Shown here: positions 7,893 through 13,729 of the stretch, one piece after another
How the letters are laid out: every line of letters begins with the position of its first letter
Numbering within the stretch: position 1 is the stretch's first letter
Assembly: GCA_040007095.1 (NCBI GenBank)
Contig: JBDTVS010000040.1
Location: 1 to 20,426, forward strand
Source: JBDTVS01 sp040007095
GTDB lineage: Bacteria > Acidobacteriota > Vicinamibacteria > Vicinamibacterales > CAVVIG01
DNA length: 20,426 nt
Reading direction: 5' to 3'
Translations under genes and position numbers: made by a program
The notes under the pieces: generated by a model
What the model was told of the DNA's origin: nothing
Databases searched by the model: none
The model's input: only the letters and a program-made list of their open reading frames with translations

Positions 7893-8001
7893 GTTCCAAC
7901 ATTGACCGTCGATGGAGAGACAGGTCCCTAGCCACTTCGAACGTTATCGACTGCGGCTGGCGATTACGAGTGCCGATTTCTTTGAAGGGAGAAGCAACAC
8001 T

Positions 8002-9333
8002 ATGACGCGACAACGTACTTCTGTCACTCTCGTTGCCCTGTTGGTGTGCAGCCCGATCGCCGCAAGAGCTGACGTCGTTCTGGACTGGAACGCGATCGCG
8101 GTGTCCACATTGGTCGACCAGGGCCAGAGTCCGAATTCTCAGGCACGCTTCCTGGCGATCGCGCAACTCGCCGTGTTCGAAGCCGTCAACGCGATCACGG
8201 GCGACTACAAGCCGTACCTCGGAACCGTCGCCGCGCCAGCGGGCGCATCCGCTGAAGCCGCGGTAGTTGCCGCTGCGTACACGGTGCTGAAGAACTACTT
8301 CCCGCTGGCGCCGAATCTCGATCCCGCGTATGCGGCGTCGCTGGCGCCGATCCGCAACGGCTCAGCCAAGAGGGCTGGCATTGCAACGGGTCAGGCCGCG
8401 GCTGCGCAAATGATTACGCTGCGCATGGGCGACGGCTCGTCCCCCCCGGAGTTCGACCTGCCCGCGTCGATCGACCCCGGCGTATGGCAGCTCACGCCAA
8501 GTTGCCCTGCCGCCGGCGGAACCAATTTCCAGTGGCAAGACGTGACGCCGTTCGGTGTTCCGAGCGTTCCCGGCAGCCGTGCGTGGATCGCGCAGTTTGC
8601 CCCTGGGCTGCCCCCCGCGCTCACCAGCAAGAGATACGCAAGGGACTACAAGGAGGTGAAGAGGGTCGGCGATGTCAGTAGCGACCTCACCGAGCGGCCG
8701 CAGGATCGGGCCGATGTGGCGCGGTTCTACGCCGCGTCCTCGCCGAGCTTTGTGTTTAACCTGGTCGCGAGGCAGGTCGCTGCTAGGGAGGGCAGCTCAC
8801 TTTCGGAGAATGCGCGGGCCCTCGCCCTGCTCAATATGGCGAGCAACGACAGCCTAGTTGCTTCGTTCTGGACGAAGTATCACTACAAGTTGTGGCGGCC
8901 TGAGACGGCGATTCGCGAGGGTAACCTCGATGGCAACGCGAAAACCGACGCCGACTTCGCTTTTATGCCGTACATTCTCACGCCGTGTTTCCCGAGTTAT
9001 CCTTCGAATCATGGGAGCGCAAGCAATAGCGCCGCCGAGATCCTGAGGCGTATCTACGGTGCCCGTGGTCATGCCATCACGATGGCGAACCCCGCCGTGC
9101 CGGGGCTGGCCTTCCATTACACCAGCTTTAACCAGATCACGGACGATATCAGCGACGCGCGCGTCTATGGAGGCATCCATTTTCGCTTTGATCAGGACGC
9201 CGGCGCCGATCTGGGACACGACGTCGCCACCTATATTTACAGGCACAACCTCCGCCGCGCGAAGCATTCCGATAACAACGACGAAGGTGAAAACGATGAC
9301 GAGCACGACAGCAGCTCGCACGATCGCCACTAG
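8002..9333 (+). CDS. Exported vanadium-dependent haloperoxidase-like protein (PAP2 superfamily)
   Basis: 443 residues. Signal peptide MTRQRTSVTLVALLVCSPIA, cleaved after about ARA (residue 23), gives a periplasmic or secreted protein. The vanadate-binding/acid phosphatase site is complete in outline: K292-x6-R299-P300 (KYHYKLWRP), PSNHG with S335 and H337, and R387-x5-H393 (ARVYGGIHFRFD). The spacing equals that of Curvularia chloroperoxidase (K353/R360, S402-H404, R490/H496). Odd: N336 replaces the Gly of the usual SGH, and the tail after about 420 is Asp/Glu/His-rich (SDNNDEGENDDEHDSSSHDR), possibly metal-binding. Known members oxidise halides with hydrogen peroxide, but close relatives can be phosphatases, so the activity is inferred. 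Start ATG 8002 has GGGAG upstream and begins the signal peptide; the frame is open from 7912 without signal-like residues. Confidence 0.88.
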   Translation: MTRQRTSVTLVALLVCSPIAARADVVLDWNAIAVSTLVDQGQSPNSQARFLAIAQLAVFEAVNAITGDYKPYLGTVAAPAGASAEAAVVAAAYTVLKNYFPLAPNLDPAYAASLAPIRNGSAKRAGIATGQAAAAQMITLRMGDGSSPPEFDLPASIDPGVWQLTPSCPAAGGTNFQWQDVTPFGVPSVPGSRAWIAQFAPGLPPALTSKRYARDYKEVKRVGDVSSDLTERPQDRADVARFYAASSPSFVFNLVARQVAAREGSSLSENARALALLNMASNDSLVASFWTKYHYKLWRPETAIREGNLDGNAKTDADFAFMPYILTPCFPSYPSNHGSASNSAAEILRRIYGARGHAITMANPAVPGLAFHYTSFNQITDDISDARVYGGIHFRFDQDAGADLGHDVATYIYRHNLRRAKHSDNNDEGENDDEHDSSSHDRH

Positions 9334-9590
9334 CTTGAACCCTGATGTGACACGTCTCTGAGCGAGAACAGCGCATTGCAATTGAAAAAGGCCTGCCGTT
9401 GTGGTTGAAGGCGGTGCCACCGACTCTTCCATTGCCACGACGAAAGGCCACTTCACGTGAGACGAAGCAGAACCGACCGGACCGCGCTGAAGCGGCGGAG
9501 GTGAACCGGTGGCTCGGTCGGGCTCGCTTCCAGTGTCATGTCTCCGACAGACGGTTGGCTTCGGGCACCAAATGCGGCTACGCTGTTCAC
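9334..9590. other. Intergenic region between haloperoxidase and toxin-antitoxin pair
   Basis: No gene recognised. A long imperfect inverted repeat, GGCCTGCCGTTGTGG near 9390 and CCACGACGAAAGGCC near 9438, could fold, but no T-run follows, so it is not a convincing terminator. The frame in front of the nucleotidyltransferase start (9399-9590) is open but has no family-like residues. Confidence 0.4.
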
Positions 9591-9908
9591 GTGCAGTCCC
9601 CCGTACTCAATCGCGCCGACGCCGTTGCGCGTCTCTTCGCGCACGAGGACGAGATCCGCGCGTTAGGCGTCATCCGCCTCGCGTTGTTCGGGTCAGTCCT
9701 GCGCGGGCAGACGCACGCCGACAGCGATGCCGACGTCTTGGTCCAGTTCGCTCCGGGCGCCAAGACCTACGACCGCTTCTTCGCATTGTCCGAACTGCTC
9801 GAACGCTGCCTGGGCCGCCGGGTCGAGTTGGTCACCACCGAGGCGCTCTCGCCGTTCATCGGACCGCGCATTCTGGCGGAAGCGCAAGATGTCCTTCGAG
9901 TCGCGTGA
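9591..9908 (+). CDS. mntA: MNT-type nucleotidyltransferase, probable antitoxin of a HEPN/MNT pair
   Basis: 105 residues from a GTG start. The minimal nucleotidyltransferase signature is complete: G34-S35, then ten residues, then D46-A-D48 (LFGSVLRGQTHADSDADVLV). In characterised pairs the MntA enzyme transfers AMP from ATP to a tyrosine of the HEPN toxin and silences it. I chose GTG 9591 (VQSPVLNRADAV) because homology begins there; the open frame back to 9399 has no family-like sequence. The downstream HEPN gene starts inside this gene with a 20-bp overlap, so the two are translationally coupled. It lies beside a decayed integrative element, consistent with mobile origin. Confidence 0.88.
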   Translation: MQSPVLNRADAVARLFAHEDEIRALGVIRLALFGSVLRGQTHADSDADVLVQFAPGAKTYDRFFALSELLERCLGRRVELVTTEALSPFIGPRILAEAQDVLRVA

Positions 9909-10224
9909 CTACCTGCACCACATTCTGGTCGAAGCCGACTACCTGGTCGCACGCAGCGCCGGCTTGTCCTACGACGAGTTCGCCGTCGATGAAACGCTAC
10001 GTCGCGCGTTTGTGAGAAGCCTCGAGATCATCGGCGAAGCCGCGAAGCATGTTTCGGAGGACTTCCGCACGCAGCATCCGGCGGTGGAGTGGCGGGCCAT
10101 GGCGGGCATGCGAGACCGCTTGATTCACGGCTACTTCGGTGTCGACCTCGAACTCGTCTGGGACGTCGTGCATAGGCGCATCCCTGAGCTCCGCGCGCAG
10201 ATCACTTCGATTCTCGAGGCCTGA
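9889..10224 (+). CDS. hepT: HEPN-domain toxin (HepT-like, DUF86 family)
   Basis: 111 residues, mostly helical, the usual length for the family. The HEPN ribonuclease motif R-x4-H-x-Y is intact at R75-H80-Y82 (MRDRLIHGYFGVD). R and H are the expected catalytic residues for RNA cleavage, and Y82 is the expected target of AMP transfer by the partner. The helix RRAFVRSLEIIGEAAKHVSE is also typical. It overlaps the antitoxin gene by 20 bp and ends in TGA. Both genes appear complete, so the pair may be active. Confidence 0.88.
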   Translation: MSFESRDYLHHILVEADYLVARSAGLSYDEFAVDETLRRAFVRSLEIIGEAAKHVSEDFRTQHPAVEWRAMAGMRDRLIHGYFGVDLELVWDVVHRRIPELRAQITSILEA

Positions 10225-10390
10225 TAGGCGCCCTGCACGTTCGAATCGAGACGCCGGCGGGCACGTGCTCACCCGGCTGTCGAACCGCCGCTTCGTTGGC
10301 CAGTCCCGTCTCCAAAATGTCTCCACGACTGGGGAGGATCCGGCCGGATTCGGGAGGACGTCAGTGGACGAACCAGAACGACGCAACCGC

Positions 10391-10432
10391 TTGATGGTGA
10401 GGCCTTTATTGCCAAAAGTCGCGCGCCATCAA
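10391..10432. repeat. Stem-loop near the integrase stop
   Basis: TTGATGGTG (10391-10399) and CGCCATCAA (10424-10432) pair with one mismatch around a 24-base loop. The right arm covers the integrase stop codon. There is no T-run on the minus strand after it, so terminator function is doubtful; it could be part of the attachment site. Confidence 0.3.
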
Positions 10433-11553
10433 CCAGTTACAAGAAACACGTTAAACAGGTTCGAGTCCCGTCGACCCCGCCAACTTTCATAGCTCGGTGG
10501 GATAAGCACTTCCTCTTCACCGAGCGGTTCATCATCGAGCTCGTCATGGTCCGGTTGCACATGCGTTTGTGCAACTTTTGTGCAAGTTTTTCTAAATTCT
10601 TCGAACTTCCGCATCGAGTCCTGAAGCCCGATCCGCGTCGCGTTCAGATAGGTATCGGTCGTCTTGATGTTCGCGTGGCCGAGCAGTTCCTTCACGTGAT
10701 GCAGCGGCATCCCGCCTTCGACCCATCGCGATCCCGCTTCGTGGCGGAGGTCGTGAAAGTGGAGGTCGATTTCGGCGAGCCGTCGCCGGCAGGCATCCGT
10801 GAGCCGGCCTTTCGTCCACTCGGGTTGAGATCCGGCCGACCTGAGCACCGTCACCTGCCACGCTTTCTTGAAGGTAGTAACGGGCCGGCCAACTTCGTCC
10901 CCGAACACGAACGCCTCGGCCGGGAGCTCGTCACCGTTCGGATCAAGCCGGGCGAGTTCCAGAACGGCCGCCAGTCGCGTTGAAATCGGCAGCACCCGGT
11001 TTTCGGCATCCTTCGCGTTCTCAGCTTTCACCAGCAGCTCGCGTCGCTCTAAATCGACATTCCGCCATCGCAGCCCCAGCAGTTCTCCCAGCCGGCAACC
11101 GGTTTCCAGCGCGCCGATGATCAGCCGGTAGATCCGCGGAGCTGCGGCGCTCAAGAGGTTCGATTCCTCATCGACCATCAATCGGCGACTTCGCTTCGCA
11201 TGCGGTTGGCGGGGGATCTCCGCGTCGGCGAATGGATCTCGCTGCACGTAGCCTTTTCGAAGCGCCCACCCGAACATCAGCTGTAATAGCTGGCGATAAT
11301 GGTTGTTCCCGAGGAGCAGATCGCCCTGGCGCACCAATTCGCTGAGGAGCTGACCGAATAGGAACGGCTCCCGTACACACTCGCCATTCACGGCGGCCGC
11401 GACGAGAAGGGGCGCGAACACAACCCGCACGCGCACCTGATGTTCTCCGAGCGTCGCAACGATGGCATCGAGCGATCGCGCGAGCAGTGGTTCCGGCGTG
11501 CCGATTCCGCGCACCCAGAACGAGGCGGGGCGCCAAAGAGTCGAACGTTCCAC
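10429..11553 (-). CDS. Tyrosine recombinase/integrase with a replaced N-terminus
   Basis: 374-residue frame. The catalytic domain is complete: R154 (TGCRLGELLGLRW), a beta-hairpin Lys near 176-181, H267-D-L-R270-H271 (FHDLRHEAGSRW), H293 (LLGHANIKTTDTYLN) and nucleophile Y302. The core-binding domain is recognisable only from about residue 83 (NNHYRQLLQLMFGWALRKGY). Codons 1-82 (11308-11553) are the exact antisense of a MobA/MobL relaxase remnant, so the native N-terminus is lost and this frame is a chance fusion. The C-terminal tail SWRGRRDSNLFNVF is read through a tRNA 3' end, as often seen in integrases whose attachment site lies at the gene's end. Site-specific recombination by this protein is doubtful. 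Confidence 0.75.
   Translation of the reverse strand: MERSTLWRPASFWVRGIGTPEPLLARSLDAIVATLGEHQVRVRVVFAPLLVAAAVNGECVREPFLFGQLLSELVRQGDLLLGNNHYRQLLQLMFGWALRKGYVQRDPFADAEIPRQPHAKRSRRLMVDEESNLLSAAAPRIYRLIIGALETGCRLGELLGLRWRNVDLERRELLVKAENAKDAENRVLPISTRLAAVLELARLDPNGDELPAEAFVFGDEVGRPVTTFKKAWQVTVLRSAGSQPEWTKGRLTDACRRRLAEIDLHFHDLRHEAGSRWVEGGMPLHHVKELLGHANIKTTDTYLNATRIGLQDSMRKFEEFRKTCTKVAQTHVQPDHDELDDEPLGEEEVLIPPSYESWRGRRDSNLFNVFLVTG
10455..10482 (+). other. tRNA 3'-end fragment, probable attachment-site core
   Basis: ACAGG (10455-10459), T-loop TTCGAGT (10460-10466), CCCGT (10467-10471), acceptor-strand CGACCCC (10472-10478), discriminator G and CCA (10480-10482) give the T arm and 3' end of a tRNA, with one mismatch in the T stem. 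The 5' acceptor partner (GGGGTCG) and the D and anticodon arms are not found upstream, so this is not a tRNA gene. Such fragments are the duplicated core left by integration into a tRNA gene. The integrase reading frame passes through it on the other strand. Confidence 0.65.
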
Positions 11554-11952
11554 GGCCGCGACTGGGTCGAAGGGGCTCGCGGGCGCTGGGCCTCAATGAC
11601 GAATGCCGCACTCGAGCGAGCCGGGCGTTCGGAACGGGTCGATCATCGCAGCTATGCACGTCAGGGTGTCGATCGAGAACCGGGCGAACACTTTGGTCCC
11701 TCCGCCCCCCACATGGTCGTGCGAGGTGAGGATCACGAGCGCCTAGCTGGCGCCGCGTCCGTCCGCGATCACCACGACAGCATCCGGGCGATTGACGCGG
11801 AGATCGCGCGATTGGAGTCGGCGCGATCGGCGCTCCTGCACGGCGAGCTGTCGGAGATCGAGCAAGACAAGGAATGGGAATCCGGGCAGCGCGACCATTC
11901 GCGATCGCCGAGTGGACAGCCTGTCGACGACGACCGGTCCTGGGGGAGATAG
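11308..11952 (+). pseudogene. MobA/MobL relaxase remnant
   Basis: The frame reads PEEQIALAHQFAEELTE, then TAG (11359-11361), then ERLPYTLAIHGG and HNPHAHLMFSERRNDGIERS, followed by RTFHGRDWVEGARGRWA, RVDHRSYARQGVDREPGEHF and GPSAPHMVVRG. These are hallmark blocks of MobA/MobL relaxases, including the histidine metal-binding motif HxH in PHAHL. The N-terminal part with the catalytic Tyr is absent: everything before 11308 belongs to the recombinase remnant on the other strand. The internal stop fits a CAG-to-TAG change. The remaining frame (from ATG 11440) gives 170 residues ending in a coiled coil (RAIDAEIARLESARSALLHG). A working nickase is excluded. Confidence 0.8.
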
Positions 11953-11954
11953 CG

Positions 11955-12041
11955 ATGTCGAGTGCACTGGACGCGTTCCGTGCCCAACGGGAAGCCGCCG
12001 ACGCCGTGCACGCGCGGCTGACCGAAGTGGCCACGCATGGG
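11955..12041 (+). pseudogene. Truncated gene normally following the relaxase
   Basis: ATG 11955 lies 2 bp after the relaxase stop with GGGGGAG upstream. The first residues, MSSALDAFRAQREAADAVHA then RLTEVA, are a charged helix like those of small membrane-associated proteins encoded after MobA/MobL genes. The likeness ends near 12041. The frame runs on to 12368 only as antisense of the DUF1552 gene. Identification beyond 'relaxase-linked small protein' is not possible. Confidence 0.4.
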
Positions 12042-12097
12042 ACTGCTGTTCGACATGATGAACATTTGAGGCGACCGCGGAACGAAGGTCACCGGCA

Positions 12098-12214
12098 AGG
12101 GCCTGCCGGGCGGGCTTTGCGGTCGAGCATCTATATGCCGACGACAACGGGAGCGAATACGGATCGAAGTACCCGGACGAGCTGGTGTTTGTGGCGCGAA
12201 AGGCCGCGGCTTAG
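12098..12214 (+). pseudogene. Probable 3' tail of a methyltransferase-like gene
   Basis: In this frame the sequence reads RACRAGFAVEHLYADDNGSE, then YGSKYPDELVFVARK and AAA-stop. The form 'GF.VE.LY..D...PDELVFVAR' resembles the last strands of class I SAM-dependent methyltransferases. Nothing upstream belongs to the same gene, so it is a fragment cut by the mobile element or its decay. Its TAG (12212-12214) overlaps the stop codon of the converging DUF1552 gene. The family call is from memory and weak. Confidence 0.3.
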
Positions 12215-13533
12215 ATCGACAACATCCCCGTGCTGTCGCCAAACTTCTCCGTGGGGATGTCGAGTTTGTCCAGCATTGCCACGAGCAGATTGGACATCGT
12301 GGTCTCCGGCGCGTTCCGGATATGACGCCCGCCCTTCAGCTTCCCTGACGCGCCGCCGGCCAGGATGATCGGCAACGGATAGTGATTGTGCTGGTTGGCG
12401 TCGCCCATGGCGCTGCCGTACAGCACCATCGAGTGGTCGAGCAGCGTGCCGTCGCCGTCGGGCGTGGCGTGCAGTTTGTTGAGCAGGTACGCGAGCAGGC
12501 TGACGTGATAGCGGTTGAGGACGGCAAACCGATCCTGGTTCTCGCGCACGTTCGAGTGGTGCGACAGGATGTGGAACGCGTCGCGCACGCCGCTTTTGGG
12601 ATAGACCGCGTTGCTCAGTTCCTTGGCCAGCAGCAACGTGGTCACGCGTGTGATGTCGGCCTGCCAGGCGAGCACCTGCAGATCGAACATCAGCTTGATG
12701 TGCTCCTCGACTTCCTTCGGCGCGCCGACCGGTGCGTCTGGCACGGTCAGCTCGGACGACGACAGCTTGGACGCCTTTTCGATCCGCCGCTCGATCTCGC
12801 GGATGTCGGCCAGATACTGATCGACGCGGTTCTTGTCGCCGGCCGGCAGCTTGCGCTGGAGCGCCGACGCCTCGCCGCGGACCGAGTCGAGCAGGCTGAC
12901 GGACTGCTGCCGCCGCGCCCGCCGCTCCGCATCCGTACTGCCGTCGCCGAACAGCCGCTCGAAGACGACCTGCGGATTGTTCTGCATCGGCAGCGGCGCA
13001 GTTGGACCTTGCCACGCGATGGTGTCGCGATAGGCGCAGCTCAAGTCGCCGCAGCTCAGGCTGGAGTCCTCGATCATCAGCTCGATCGACGGCAGCGGCG
13101 TCTCCTGACCGACGTGCTGGGCGGCAAACTGATCCACGGTGACACCCAGGTGCGCGCGCGGTCCCGCCTCGGCATGCGCGCCGCTCAGGAAGGTCGCCGC
13201 GGAGCGATTGTGATTCGACGTCGCCGACCCGCCGCCATAGGCCTGCGGGTGGCTGAGATCGCTGATCACGTTGACGCAATCGCGGAACGGTTTCAGCGGC
13301 TGGAGAATCTCCGACAGCTCGAAGCCGGCGCCCTCCGTTGCCGGGGTCCATTTGTCCATCGTGACGCCGTGCGGCACGTAAATGCAGCCGAGGCGCGTGC
13401 GGCCGGCAGCCGCGGTCTGTGCCAGCGGCGTGGCCGCCGGCAGCATCGATTCGAGGAGCGGCAGTGCCATGGTGACGCCGACGCCATGAAGGAACGTGCG
13501 GCGCGACAGGTGCTGCTTGCTGATGAATCCCAT
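12211..13533 (-). CDS. DUF1552 family protein with Tat-type signal
   Basis: 440 residues. The N-terminus MGFISKQHLSRRTFLHGVGV has a twin-arginine motif (SRRTFLHG), so the folded protein is exported. The body matches DUF1552: RLGCIYVPHGVTMDKWTP, SDLSHPQAYGGGSATSNHNR, LPSIELMIED, LYGSAMGDANQHNHYPLPII and a C-terminal FGDSTGMLSI. In planctomycetes and acidobacteria DUF1552 genes sit next to DUF1592/1588/1585 genes. Here it is the last gene of the ankyrin-DUF1592-DUF1552 operon, separated from DUF1592 by 192 bp, of which 166 bp is an inserted inverted-repeat element. The family is sulfatase/alkaline-phosphatase-like in broad outline, but no biochemical function is established to my knowledge. Confidence 0.92.
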   Translation of the reverse strand: MGFISKQHLSRRTFLHGVGVTMALPLLESMLPAATPLAQTAAAGRTRLGCIYVPHGVTMDKWTPATEGAGFELSEILQPLKPFRDCVNVISDLSHPQAYGGGSATSNHNRSAATFLSGAHAEAGPRAHLGVTVDQFAAQHVGQETPLPSIELMIEDSSLSCGDLSCAYRDTIAWQGPTAPLPMQNNPQVVFERLFGDGSTDAERRARRQQSVSLLDSVRGEASALQRKLPAGDKNRVDQYLADIREIERRIEKASKLSSSELTVPDAPVGAPKEVEEHIKLMFDLQVLAWQADITRVTTLLLAKELSNAVYPKSGVRDAFHILSHHSNVRENQDRFAVLNRYHVSLLAYLLNKLHATPDGDGTLLDHSMVLYGSAMGDANQHNHYPLPIILAGGASGKLKGGRHIRNAPETTMSNLLVAMLDKLDIPTEKFGDSTGMLSI

Positions 13534-13563
13534 GGGCTTCGTGCTCCCAATAATGGCTGATGG

Positions 13564-13729
13564 CTAGTGTCCTGCGTTCGACGCTTTAGGACGTCTTCCG
13601 GGCGAGGCATCCCGCCTGGCGGCGTTGCTCCTCCCTCAGATACTCCCGGTATCCTCGGTCGTCGCGCCTTGCCATGCGGGCGCCGCGCGCCGGAAGCCGT
13701 GTACTAAATCATCGAACGCAGGACACTAG
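13564..13729. mobile_element. MITE-like long hairpin element
   Basis: Terminal inverted repeats are perfect over 18 bp: CTAGTGTCCTGCGTTCGA at 13564-13581 and its complement at 13712-13729. Beyond these the arms keep pairing imperfectly (TTTAG/CTAAA, CTTCCGG/CCGGAAG, CCCGC/GCGGG), so most of the 166 bp can fold into one hairpin. There is no coding capacity. The ends fit insertion at a TA dinucleotide (TA-GTGTCC...GGACAC-TA), as for non-autonomous relatives of IS630/Tc1. The right end covers the TAG stop codon of the DUF1592 gene; removing the element restores a gap of about 26 bp to the DUF1552 gene, typical for an operon. Confidence 0.75.

Larger units (their letters stand above)
10440..12090. 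mobile_element. Decayed integrative mobilisable element
   Basis: The combination of a tRNA 3'-end fragment, a tyrosine recombinase beside it, a MobA/MobL relaxase remnant and the gene that usually follows such relaxases indicates an integrated mobilisable element. It has collapsed by internal deletion: recombinase and relaxase abut head-on at about 11307/11308, and the post-relaxase gene breaks off around 12040. The outer right boundary is estimated; the methyltransferase-like tail after it is probably host DNA. The toxin-antitoxin pair to the left could be cargo or host sequence. Confidence 0.6.

Noticed and set aside
7893..8001. A third copy of the duplicated leader before the haloperoxidase gene.
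   Set aside because: The open frame upstream of 8002 has a vaguely similar layout but no alignable bases with the leaders at 5716 or 7035.
9390..9452. Imperfect inverted repeat after the haloperoxidase gene as a terminator.
   Set aside because: Three mismatches in 15, a long loop and no T-run make it unconvincing.
10405..10482. A complete tRNA gene ending at the CCA.
   Set aside because: No 5' acceptor strand matching CGACCCC and no D or anticodon arm could be found; only the T arm and 3' end are present.
11168..12034. A 288-codon minus-strand frame overlapping the integrase and relaxase regions.
   Set aside because: It is in a different frame from the recombinase, Arg/Ala-rich, and antisense to the relaxase remnant.
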